Origin: Legionellales bacterium
GTDB lineage: Bacteria; Pseudomonadota; Gammaproteobacteria; PIVX01
DNA length: 6,565 nucleotides
Reading direction: 5' to 3'
Assembly: GCA_013215905.1 (NCBI GenBank)
Contig: JABSQI010000099.1
Location: 1-6,565, forward strand
The stretch's first letter is position 1; each line of letters begins with the position of its first letter. The translations under genes and the position numbers were made by a program. Shown here piece by piece: positions 1 to 6,565 of the stretch. The notes beneath the pieces are model-generated. The model was not told where the DNA came from, did no database searches, and saw only the letters and a program-made list of their open reading frames with translations.

Positions 1-76
1 ATACGGACCTAGCCCAATTCATAGATATAGTTTTGCCCCAGTTAAAAAATTTAGCGGAGCAAAAAATGTCAGTTAA
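1..76 (+). CDS. rnhB: Ribonuclease HII, C-terminal end only (partial at left edge)
   Basis: Reading from base 2, the frame stays open to a TAA stop at 74-76 and encodes about 24 residues containing GPSPIHRYSFAPVKK. This resembles the C-terminal end of RNase HII, where an HR-x-SF-x-PVK stretch (HRRSFGPVKRALG in E. coli) comes near the terminus. RNase HII cuts the RNA strand of RNA-DNA hybrids and removes single ribonucleotides misincorporated into DNA. The catalytic acidic residues would lie upstream, outside the window, so activity cannot be judged. The call is supported by position: rnhB directly precedes dnaE in E. coli and many other gammaproteobacteria. The gene's last 11 bases overlap the start of dnaE in another frame, which suggests a shared transcript and possibly translational coupling. 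The fragment is short, so the call rests on this one motif plus synteny. Confidence 0.77.
   Translation, partial: YGPSPIHRYSFAPVKKFSGAKNVS
56..59 (+). promoter_or_regulatory. Ribosome binding site that decides the dnaE start
   Basis: GGAG at 56-59 stands 6 bases before the ATG at 66, a normal Shine-Dalgarno spacing. An in-frame TTG at 33 could extend the protein by 11 residues, but it follows a T-rich stretch with no purine-rich site, and the added residues do not look like any DnaE N-terminus I know. The site lies inside the end of rnhB. Confidence 0.7.
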
Positions 77-3000
77 CTATATTCACCTAACAACACATTC
101 TGAATGCTCCATGTCTAGTAGTATTATTCGGATGGATGAAATGTTAGATCTAGCCAAACAATATAATATGCCAGCTGTTGGATTGACTGATCATATGAAT
201 GTATTCGGTGTTGTTAAATTTTTTAAAAAAGCTATATCTAATGGGATTAAACCAATCTTAGGATGTGAATTAGATTTAATTAATGACTCTGAAGATTATG
301 ACCATTTTTCTTTAACAGTACTATGTCAAAATCAGGAAGGATATGAGAATTTATTAGAAATCTTATCTAGAGCATATCAGTTGAATAATATCCAGAAAAA
401 ACCATTAGTGGAAAAAAAATGGTTATTTGAATTATCAAGTGGGTTAATAGTGTTATCAGGTGGATATCAAAGTGATGTTGGTAAGCTAATACTTTTTAAA
501 CATGATAAGAAAGCTTTAGAATTAATAAAGGAATGGAAGAAAAATTTCAAAGATCGTTATTATTTTGAGGTTAGTAGAATAAATCGCTTAGATGAGCAGG
601 CATTAATTAGAAAACTTGCAGTTATTTCACATGCAACAGGTGTTCCTCTAGTTGCAACTAACCATCCATTATTTTTAAATATTAATGAATATGATGCTCA
701 TTGTACCAGGGTTTGTATTAGCGAGGGTAAGTTATTATCTCATTATAATAAAAAGCCGAAATATTCTAACCAACAATACTTCAAAGATCAGCAGCAGATG
801 CAAGAATTATTTAGTGATTTGCCTCATAGCTTAAAAAATTCAGTAAATATTGCTAAAAGATGTAATGTGAAATTATCTTTAGATACGGTATCTTTGCCTA
901 ATTTTCCTTTACCTGACAATTATACTGTTGAAACTTACTTGACTGATATTGCCCAAGCTGGGTTAAAAAATAGGTTTTCTGATAATTCTATAAATTCAAG
1001 TAATCAAGCTAGTGAATTGGAAAAAATTTACTTTAATAGATTATCAACAGAACTATCTACTATAATATCAATGGGATATGCTGGATATTTTCTAATAGTT
1101 TATGATTTTATTTTGTGGGCAAAAAATAATAATATTCCTGTTGGACCTGGTAGAGGTTCTGGTGCTGGTTCAATTGTCGCTTATTCTCTCGGTATCACAG
1201 ATATAGATCCAATTAAATATGAGCTTTTATTTGAGAGATTTCTAAATCCTGAAAGAGTATCAATGCCTGATTTTGATATTGATTTTTGTATTAATGGTAG
1301 AGATAAAGTAATTGAGTATGTTGCAGAAAAATATGGGCAACATGCGGTAGCTCAAATTATAACATTTGGTTCTTTATCTGCTAAAGCCGTTGTTAGAGAT
1401 GTTGGTAGAGTGTTTGGGCAACCATATGGGTTAGTTGATAGGATTGCTAAGCTAATTCCGATGGAATTAGGAATTACTCTTAATAAAGCTTTACATGAGC
1501 CTGAACTAAAAGATAAATATGATTCTGATGAAGTTGTTAAATCCATAATTGATATGGCAATTAAATTAGAAGGGATAGTTAGAAATGCAGGTAAACACGC
1601 TGGCGGAGTTGTGATTGCACCAGGAAAAATCAACAAATATTCAGCTGTATATAGGGAAAATATAGCTGATAATTTGGTGACACAATATGATAAAGATGAT
1701 GTAGAACAAGTAGGTCTTATTAAATTTGATTTATTAGGGTTAAAAACTTTAACAATTATTGATAATGCTGTTAAGCTCATTAAGTCCAATACTAAGTTAG
1801 ATATTAACAAAATTGATATTGATGATCCTAAAGTTTATAAATTAATATGCAGTTGTAATACAACAGCAGTTTTTCAGCTTGAATCAAGAGGCATGAAGGA
1901 TCTTATTCAGAGGCTTCAGCCTGATAAATTTGAGGATATAATAGCTTTGATAGCATTATTTCGTCCCGGTCCTTTACAATCAGGAATGGTTGATGATTTC
2001 ATAAATTGGAAACATGGAAGAGAAGAGGTTAAATATATCCACCCATATCTAGAGCCTGTTTTGTCTAATACATATGGAGTTATTTTGTATCAAGAACAAG
2101 TTATGGAAATTGCAAGAAAAATTGGCTCATATTCTCTTGGTAAAGCTGATTTATTACGAAGAGCTATGGGAAAGAAAAAACCACAAGAAATGGCGCAACA
2201 AAGAAGTACTTTCTTAGATGGAGCAATTGCGAATGGAGTTGAGAAAAAGATAGCAAACACAATTTTTGATCTAATGGAGAAATTTTCTGGATATGGTTTT
2301 AATAAGTCTCACTCTGCAGCATACGCCTTATTAACCTATCAAACTGCATGGCTAAAAGCTAATTATACTGCAGAATTTATGGCGGCAGTTATGTCTTCAG
2401 AATTAGAAAATTCAGAAAAATTGTTTGGGCTTATTAATGAATGTAAACATCTTGGGATTAAAATTTTGCCCCCATCAGTTAATGCAAGTAATTTTGAGTT
2501 TAGCATTGAAGATAACGATATTAGGTTTGGGTTAGGTGCTATTAAGGGTATTGGTAAATCTATAGTTGATGAAATAGTAGATAAACGTGGTAACAAAAAA
2601 TTTGTGGATTTGTTAGATTTTACTAATAGAGTTGATTTAAAAAAGGTATCAGTAAGGATAATGGAGACTTTGGCATATTCTGGAAGTCTAGATTGTCTTG
2701 GCGAAATTAGAGGTGTAATAATTAGTAAATTACCTGGATATTTTAGTTTGTCAGAGAAAAAACAGCAAGATTTACAAAATGGTCAAGCGAGCTTATTTGG
2801 CGGTGAACTTGATAAGAGAATTACTAATGAAATAGATTTAGAGAGCAAAGATACTGTTACTACTAGGCAGTATTTGTCCGGAGAGATGGATACATTAGGT
2901 TTTTATTTTAGTATACATCCAATGAATTTATATCAGGAAGATATTAAAGCATTAGACATTTTACCGATAAAAACTCTCCAACAAAATAGTCTAAGGCAAG

Positions 3001-3497
3001 ATAAAGTTATTTTTGCTGGGATCATAATAGCTATAAAAAGAATTGTGACAAAACGAGGAGATCCAATGTATTTTGTTACAGTAGATGATGGTGATGATAT
3101 TATTGATGTGTTAGTTTTTAATGATGTATATCAAAATGCAGATGGTGTTATAGCTAAAGAAAAAGTTGTTAGGATAGAGTGTGCTATCTCTGTTGATAAT
3201 AATGAAGTGTTAAGGTTAAGAGCTATAAAAGTAGATTGTTTACAAAAAATAAGGGAAGAAGCGTGTAAGGAGATAGAAATACATATGTCTGAGACAGAAT
3301 ACTCTACAGATAAATTATCTAAATTATCAGATATATTGTCAGAACAGAGGAAAGGAAAATGTACTATTTTTCTATCATATGATAAAAAACAGGCCACTGG
3401 GAAATTTAAGTTGAAAGAAAATTTTAAACCTGCAGATGATATTGTATGGAATTTAAGGAATCTTTTTGGAGATAACAGTATACTAATGAAATATTAG
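66..3497 (+). CDS. dnaE: DNA polymerase III subunit alpha (replicative polymerase)
   Basis: This is the catalytic subunit of the replicative DNA polymerase. It extends both strands at the fork in complex with the epsilon proofreading subunit and the beta clamp. The ATG start at 66 gives 1143 residues, against about 1160 in E. coli. Domains in order: PHP domain (about 1-270), polymerase palm, fingers and thumb (about 280-810), helix-hairpin-helix near 826-831 (IKGIGK), and an OB fold from about 981. GPGRGSGAGS is at 360-369. The catalytic aspartates match the family: D404 and D406 in PDFDIDF, and D555 in KFDLLG. A beta-clamp binding motif, QASLF, is at 907-911, equivalent to QADMF in E. coli. 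In the PHP domain the first histidine of the metal-binding HxH motif is threonine (T9, with H11 kept), and the later ATND-x-H motif reads ATNHPLF (197-203). D42, H43 and E68 are kept. A metal-dependent PHP exonuclease is therefore unlikely, as in E. coli (inference). No frameshift was seen. Confidence 0.98.
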   Translation: MSVNYIHLTTHSECSMSSSIIRMDEMLDLAKQYNMPAVGLTDHMNVFGVVKFFKKAISNGIKPILGCELDLINDSEDYDHFSLTVLCQNQEGYENLLEILSRAYQLNNIQKKPLVEKKWLFELSSGLIVLSGGYQSDVGKLILFKHDKKALELIKEWKKNFKDRYYFEVSRINRLDEQALIRKLAVISHATGVPLVATNHPLFLNINEYDAHCTRVCISEGKLLSHYNKKPKYSNQQYFKDQQQMQELFSDLPHSLKNSVNIAKRCNVKLSLDTVSLPNFPLPDNYTVETYLTDIAQAGLKNRFSDNSINSSNQASELEKIYFNRLSTELSTIISMGYAGYFLIVYDFILWAKNNNIPVGPGRGSGAGSIVAYSLGITDIDPIKYELLFERFLNPERVSMPDFDIDFCINGRDKVIEYVAEKYGQHAVAQIITFGSLSAKAVVRDVGRVFGQPYGLVDRIAKLIPMELGITLNKALHEPELKDKYDSDEVVKSIIDMAIKLEGIVRNAGKHAGGVVIAPGKINKYSAVYRENIADNLVTQYDKDDVEQVGLIKFDLLGLKTLTIIDNAVKLIKSNTKLDINKIDIDDPKVYKLICSCNTTAVFQLESRGMKDLIQRLQPDKFEDIIALIALFRPGPLQSGMVDDFINWKHGREEVKYIHPYLEPVLSNTYGVILYQEQVMEIARKIGSYSLGKADLLRRAMGKKKPQEMAQQRSTFLDGAIANGVEKKIANTIFDLMEKFSGYGFNKSHSAAYALLTYQTAWLKANYTAEFMAAVMSSELENSEKLFGLINECKHLGIKILPPSVNASNFEFSIEDNDIRFGLGAIKGIGKSIVDEIVDKRGNKKFVDLLDFTNRVDLKKVSVRIMETLAYSGSLDCLGEIRGVIISKLPGYFSLSEKKQQDLQNGQASLFGGELDKRITNEIDLESKDTVTTRQYLSGEMDTLGFYFSIHPMNLYQEDIKALDILPIKTLQQNSLRQDKVIFAGIIIAIKRIVTKRGDPMYFVTVDDGDDIIDVLVFNDVYQNADGVIAKEKVVRIECAISVDNNEVLRLRAIKVDCLQKIREEACKEIEIHMSETEYSTDKLSKLSDILSEQRKGKCTIFLSYDKKQATGKFKLKENFKPADDIVWNLRNLFGDNSILMKY

Positions 3498-3500
3498 GAA

Positions 3501-3506
3501 AGGGAG
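3501..3506 (+). promoter_or_regulatory. Ribosome binding site for the FimV-like gene
   Basis: AGGGAG at 3501-3506 lies 5 bases before the ATG at 3512. The last G of this site begins an in-frame GTG (3506-3508) that could be read as an earlier start, but that codon would overlap the ribosome site itself. The ATG at 3512 is therefore preferred. Confidence 0.65.
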
Positions 3507-3511
3507 TGATT

Positions 3512-5125
3512 ATGTTTAGTACAGTACTTAAACTAATTAAATATGCGACTAGCAGCATTAAAATTACTTTGATTTTATTCTTGGGAATTTCTACTATTCA
3601 TGCAAGTAATCTAGGAATGATTAAAATCATTTCTGAATATAATGAGCCTTTTATGGCCTATATTCCTATATCTTCTAAAACCGATGTAAATAAATTGCAA
3701 GTTAAATTAGCAGACGAAAAAGTATTTGCAAATAAAGGTATTATCAGAGAAGACTTTATGGATGAGATGCAGGTTGAAGTAGTAAATATTAAGGGTGAAA
3801 ATAATATTGCTCTAAGTTCTAAGTATCCCGTATTCACTAATTTTTTTACTATTTTATTAGATTTGAATGAGGATGGATTACAAGAAATTTACAGTGTTTT
3901 GGTAGATTTAGATAATCCAGTTCCTATTGCCTCCTTAATGTTTGGTACAGAGTTAGGAGATGAGTTTGCTGATATAAAAGATATTCAAAAACAAATAGAT
4001 TTTCCTGATATAGATATTGATAAAATCCCTGATGAAAAATTAAAAATCGAAAATATTGAGGAAAAAATACAAGAACATAAAAATGAAATTCGTGAGAAAA
4101 TACAGGAACACAAAGATGAGATCTTAGATAAAATAGATACTCCAGATCTAGCTCCAGAAGATAAAATGTTATTTAAGTCAAAACTTTATCACAACATTAT
4201 AAATAAAACACCAGAGGTTATTCAGGATATTTATCAACCTGATGGTAGTAAACCTACAACTGTTAGATTCAAAGAAGGAAAAATGTCTAAAACAAGTCAG
4301 GAGCGTAGAGATAAATTAAAGACAATTAACGAAGCAATTGGCAATAAGCAGAAACTGTCTAGGAAAAATGATAATGGGAACAATACCTTTCAGATTTCTA
4401 TGGGTAATTCTAAGTTAGGAGATCTATTTAGGAAATATGGATATGAAAATACTCAAACAAATTACATTAATGCGCTCTATATTATTACTCTAGGATTATT
4501 ATTATTAGTCATAGCCACTATTTTTCATACCATCAATAATAGAAAAAAATTAAAGAAATTATATATTGGAAATTTTAATAATAATCAAAATATTGGAGAT
4601 GGAAGAGGATACTCTAGAAAAGTCCATAAGCAGCTAAAAAAATTACTGCAAAATGGTGAACTTGATAGTGCTATTAATCTTTTTAAGGATGAGTTTATAA
4701 ACCAGGGAATGAGTTTATATGGACTTAGTCAATACTATACTACTTTTCAAAATTATGGCATTCAAGAACTAAATAATGTCTTATTTAGTATTGATAAAGA
4801 TGAAAATTTTCATATCGAAAAAAAATCTAGTGAAAATATTAATGTAGTTGAGAAGGAATCAAAAAACGATGTAGATTCTTCTATGGCACAAAATTCTAAC
4901 TATGAAACAAATGAAATTGCCAATCGCGATATTAGTCAAGACCTTCAAGTAGATTTAACAGGTGTTGCTGACGATATAGTTACTGCAAAACTTAATTTAG
5001 CTAGCGCATATATGAATATGAGAGACTTTTCGAAAGCGAAAAATATCTTACTAGAAGTGCGTCAAGTTGGTAATTTACAACAATGCAAGGAAGCTGATAG
5101 AATATTAAAAAAACTTAAATTTTAA
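3512..5125 (+). CDS. fimV: FimV/HubP-family inner-membrane protein, short form without visible LysM
   Basis: The protein has 537 residues from the ATG at 3512. A signal peptide is visible: basic and polar start, hydrophobic core at about 18-29, likely cleavage after A31 (IHA|S). The FimV N-terminal domain follows: LGMIKIISEYNEPFMAYIPI at 34-53 corresponds to the family's LG-x-I-x-L-x-S-x-L-N-x-PL pattern, and IYSVLVDLDNP near 126-136 corresponds to its YTVLLDPP end. Next come a charged helical stretch with an 11-residue repeat (184-205), a polar linker, one membrane helix (about 321-341), a basic cytoplasmic edge (NRKKLKKL), and a C-terminal FimV/TPR-like domain (about 487-537; AKLNLASAYMNMRDFSKAKNIL). 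Family members are polar organising proteins that support type IV pilus assembly in Pseudomonas and pole marking in Vibrio and Legionella. Here the exact role is inferred. The protein is much shorter than the roughly 900-residue Pseudomonas FimV, and I see no LysM motif. truA directly downstream supports the family call, as the pair is also adjacent in Pseudomonas. Confidence 0.85.
   Translation: MFSTVLKLIKYATSSIKITLILFLGISTIHASNLGMIKIISEYNEPFMAYIPISSKTDVNKLQVKLADEKVFANKGIIREDFMDEMQVEVVNIKGENNIALSSKYPVFTNFFTILLDLNEDGLQEIYSVLVDLDNPVPIASLMFGTELGDEFADIKDIQKQIDFPDIDIDKIPDEKLKIENIEEKIQEHKNEIREKIQEHKDEILDKIDTPDLAPEDKMLFKSKLYHNIINKTPEVIQDIYQPDGSKPTTVRFKEGKMSKTSQERRDKLKTINEAIGNKQKLSRKNDNGNNTFQISMGNSKLGDLFRKYGYENTQTNYINALYIITLGLLLLVIATIFHTINNRKKLKKLYIGNFNNNQNIGDGRGYSRKVHKQLKKLLQNGELDSAINLFKDEFINQGMSLYGLSQYYTTFQNYGIQELNNVLFSIDKDENFHIEKKSSENINVVEKESKNDVDSSMAQNSNYETNEIANRDISQDLQVDLTGVADDIVTAKLNLASAYMNMRDFSKAKNILLEVRQVGNLQQCKEADRILKKLKF
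4061..4126 (+). repeat. Two tandem 33-base (11-residue) repeats within the FimV-like gene
   Basis: Bases 4061-4093 and 4094-4126 encode EKIQEHKNEIR and EKIQEHKDEIL, residues 184-194 and 195-205. A degenerate further start (DKID) follows. Nine of 11 residues are identical. Between the two units five codons differ silently and two change the residue. The 11-residue period with spaced isoleucines in a charged background suits an alpha-helical rod or hendecad coiled coil between the N-terminal domain and the membrane helix (inference). Confidence 0.85.
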
Positions 5126-5134
5126 ATTGCAAAT

Positions 5135-5923
5135 ATGAGGTTAGCTTTTGGTGTTCAGTATATAGGTACTAATTATTCAGGATGGCAAAAACAACCAAAT
5201 GGATTGACAATTCAAGAAGAACTTGAAAAAGCTTTTAGCAAGATAGCAGATGAAGAGGTTATGATTACTGGATCTGGTAGAACAGATGCAGGTGTTCATG
5301 CAAGTGGGCAAATATGTCATTTTGATAGCAATGCAAGTAGATCTAGCTTATCTTGGGTTAGGGGCGTTAATAGACTTTTACCATCAGATATAAATGTTAC
5401 TTTTGTTACTACAATTGACAAATCATTTCATGCTAGGTTTTCAGCAGTTAAGCGTAGGTACGTATATTTAATATATAATAATGAGGTTCGTTCAAGTTTT
5501 TGGGGAAGATTTGCAGCTCTAGAATATTTACCTCTAGATGAAATATCTATGCATAAAGCAGCACAGTTACTTCTAGGAGAAAAAGACTTTACTTCAGTTA
5601 GAGATTCTGGTTGTCAAAGCAATACTCCTATCAGAGAAATATATAAGACTAGTGTTATCAGAAAAGGGAATATTATAAGGTTTGAAATAGTAGCCAATGC
5701 TTTTTTGCACCATATGGTCAGGAATATATTGGGGTTACTTATTCCTATTGGTTTAGGTGATAAGCCTATAAGATGGGTTAAAGACGTCATAAATGCTAAA
5801 GATAGAGGTCAAGGAGGGCTAACGTATTCACCAAAAGGATTATATTTGCACAAAGTTTATTATGAAAAAGTATTTTCTTTCAAATTCCCTAGACAAGACT
5901 ATATAATTGATTTGTTATCTTAA
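5135..5923 (+). CDS. truA: tRNA pseudouridine(38-40) synthase
   Basis: TruA converts uridines 38, 39 and 40 in the anticodon stem-loop of many tRNAs to pseudouridine, in the cytoplasm. The 262-residue protein is close to the usual length (270 in E. coli). It opens with MRLAFGVQYIGTNYSGWQ, a typical TruA N-terminus, which fixes the start. The catalytic motif GSGRTDAGVHA is at 46-56, with D51 as the nucleophile (D60 in E. coli). Further family signatures are FHARF, the RRYVYLIYN strand, GEKDFTSVRDSGCQSNTP, FLHHMVRNILG and SPKGLYL near the C-terminus, so both halves of the fold are present and the enzyme looks intact. The start lies 9 bases after the fimV stop, and no clear Shine-Dalgarno sequence is seen in that gap or just before it, so its translation may depend on ribosomes finishing fimV (inference). 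In Pseudomonas truA also follows fimV. Confidence 0.97.
   Translation: MRLAFGVQYIGTNYSGWQKQPNGLTIQEELEKAFSKIADEEVMITGSGRTDAGVHASGQICHFDSNASRSSLSWVRGVNRLLPSDINVTFVTTIDKSFHARFSAVKRRYVYLIYNNEVRSSFWGRFAALEYLPLDEISMHKAAQLLLGEKDFTSVRDSGCQSNTPIREIYKTSVIRKGNIIRFEIVANAFLHHMVRNILGLLIPIGLGDKPIRWVKDVINAKDRGQGGLTYSPKGLYLHKVYYEKVFSFKFPRQDYIIDLLS
5879..5907 (+). promoter_or_regulatory. Weak candidate sigma-70 promoter for accD, inside the end of truA
   Basis: A perfect -10 box TATAAT at 5902-5907 is preceded, after a 17-base spacer, by TTCAAA at 5879-5884 (four of six matches to TTGACA). Transcription would begin near 5914, about 36 bases before the accD ATG. In such AT-rich DNA a TATAAT box arises easily by chance, and here it also encodes part of DYIID of TruA. 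It is a possibility only. Confidence 0.2.
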
Positions 5924-5934
5924 CTAGATCTTTA

Positions 5935-5940
5935 GGGGTG
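5935..5940 (+). promoter_or_regulatory. Ribosome binding site for accD
   Basis: GGGGTG at 5935-5940 matches the GGAGGTG end of the Shine-Dalgarno consensus with one A replaced by G. It stands 9 bases before the ATG at 5950. An in-frame GTG at 5938 overlaps the site, so the ATG, which gives the family's MSW start, is preferred. Confidence 0.6.
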
Positions 5941-5949
5941 GGTAGTTAT

Positions 5950-6565
5950 ATGAGTTGGTTTGGAAAGTTGATTCCTCAAAAAATTAGAACAGTAAGCTCT
6001 AAAAAAAGTGATATGCCGGAAGGCTTATGGTCTAATTGTGTAAGTTGTAAATCTATTCAGTATAGAACTGAATTTGAACGGAATCTTTTTGTATGTTCCA
6101 AATGTGGATTTCATTCTAGGATAAATGCGAGAAAAAGATTACAGATAATTTTAGATGAGGGCTCTTATTCTGAAATAATAAATGACATAGAAAATAGGGA
6201 TCCTTTAAAGTTTAAAGACAGTAAAAAATATAAGGATAGAGTGCTTATAGCACAAAAAAATACAAATGAAAAAGATGCACTAGTAGTTTTAAAGGGACAA
6301 ATAAATCAACTTCCTGTTGTTGCTGCTGCATTTGAGTTTGGCTTCATGGGTGGTTCTATGGGTTCTAGTGTTGGAGAAATGTTTGTAAGAGGTGTAAAAG
6401 CAGCAATAGCGAATTCTTGTCCGTTTATAGTGTTTACAGCAAGTGGTGGAGCTAGAATGCAAGAAGGTGTTGTTTCTCTATTCCAAATGGCAAAGACTAG
6501 TGCTATTTTACAAAAACTTAGTAAAAGCAAATTGCCTTATATTTCTGTTCTTACTGATCCTACTC
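5950..6565 (+). CDS. accD: Acetyl-CoA carboxylase carboxyltransferase subunit beta, N-terminal part (partial at right edge)
   Basis: AccD and AccA form the carboxyltransferase that moves a carboxyl group from carboxybiotin on AccB to acetyl-CoA, giving malonyl-CoA, the first committed step of fatty acid synthesis in the cytoplasm. The first 205 residues are present, about two thirds of the usual 290-300. The start MSWFGKLIP resembles MSWIERI of E. coli. A four-cysteine zinc ribbon is visible: C30, C33, C49 and C52 (C-x2-C and C-x2-C). Strong family motifs follow: ERNLFVCSKC, KFKDSKKYKDR at 87-97, EKDALVV, VVAAAFEFGFMGGSMGSSVG around 123-142 and ASGGARMQEG at 164-173, where the glycine-rich loops form part of the acyl-CoA site in the crotonase-like fold. 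The sequence ends at LPYISVLTDPT, before the C-terminal third. In E. coli and Pseudomonas accD lies near truA, so the context agrees. The gap after truA is 26 bases. Confidence 0.97.
   Translation, partial: MSWFGKLIPQKIRTVSSKKSDMPEGLWSNCVSCKSIQYRTEFERNLFVCSKCGFHSRINARKRLQIILDEGSYSEIINDIENRDPLKFKDSKKYKDRVLIAQKNTNEKDALVVLKGQINQLPVVAAAFEFGFMGGSMGSSVGEMFVRGVKAAIANSCPFIVFTASGGARMQEGVVSLFQMAKTSAILQKLSKSKLPYISVLTDPT

Noticed and set aside
1352..1810. Reverse-strand open frame of 152 codons inside dnaE
   Set aside because: It lies wholly within a strongly conserved part of DnaE, including the catalytic D555 region; its translation is rich in serine, leucine and isoleucine and resembles no family. 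It is a shadow of the coding strand.
2363..2596. Reverse-strand open frame of 77 codons inside dnaE
   Set aside because: Antisense to conserved DnaE sequence, low-complexity translation, no family resemblance.
3131..3397. Reverse-strand open frame of 88 codons inside the end of dnaE
   Set aside because: Antisense to the OB-fold and C-terminal part of DnaE, with no recognisable product.
3479..3484. TATACT as a -10 box for the fimV-like gene
   Set aside because: At a 17-base spacing the upstream hexamer is AGGAAT, which is unlike a -35 box; a lone -10-like hexamer is expected by chance in this AT-rich DNA.
5924..5949. Possible terminator between truA and accD
   Set aside because: The 26 bases hold no inverted repeat followed by a T run; the T-rich and G-rich parts are better explained as the accD ribosome binding site context.
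6306..6530. Reverse-strand open frame of 74 codons inside accD
   Set aside because: Antisense to the most conserved AccD motifs (GGSMGS, ASGGARMQEG); its composition simply mirrors them.
1..6565. CRISPR array, tRNA or rRNA gene, insertion sequence, phage gene or defence system
   Set aside because: Nearly all of the window is conserved core coding sequence; no regular spaced repeats, transposase motifs, inverted-repeat ends or RNA-gene signatures were seen, and base composition shows no abrupt change.

Overview
The window carries a single tight run of plus-strand housekeeping genes from an AT-rich gammaproteobacterium (G+C about 30% by eye). In order: the last 24 or so codons of rnhB (ribonuclease HII), a complete dnaE (DNA polymerase III alpha subunit), a complete gene for a FimV/HubP-type membrane protein, a complete truA (tRNA pseudouridine synthase), and the first 205 codons of accD (acetyl-CoA carboxylase beta subunit), which runs off the right edge. 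Every base from 1 to 6565 lies in one of these genes or in a short intergenic gap of 9 to 26 bases. No RNA gene, mobile element, CRISPR array or terminator was seen.

Taxonomy: rnhB-dnaE adjacency, a FimV-family protein next to truA, and DnaE, TruA and AccD that align by eye along their length with the Escherichia coli proteins as I recall them, all point to Gammaproteobacteria. The low G+C would suit a Francisella-like or other host-associated or reduced lineage. The sequence alone does not settle the genus.

Layout: rnhB overlaps the chosen dnaE start by 11 bases. dnaE and fimV are 14 bases apart, fimV and truA 9 bases, and truA and accD 26 bases. All genes point the same way, so one transcript is plausible. 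Two gene groups that sit apart in better-known gammaproteobacteria are joined here: the end of the lpx-rnhB-dnaE group and the fimV-truA-accD group. accA, which follows dnaE in E. coli, is not at that place, and trpF, which lies between truA and accD in Pseudomonas, is also absent.

Functionally the genes are not one pathway. They cover RNA removal from DNA and chromosome replication (rnhB, dnaE), polar or envelope organisation (fimV), tRNA anticodon-arm modification (truA) and the first committed step of fatty acid synthesis (accD). The least ordinary gene is fimV: it is short for its family, shows no LysM motif, and has an 11-residue tandem repeat in its periplasmic part. I found no evidence of a new biological system; this is mostly an ordinary core-genome region.
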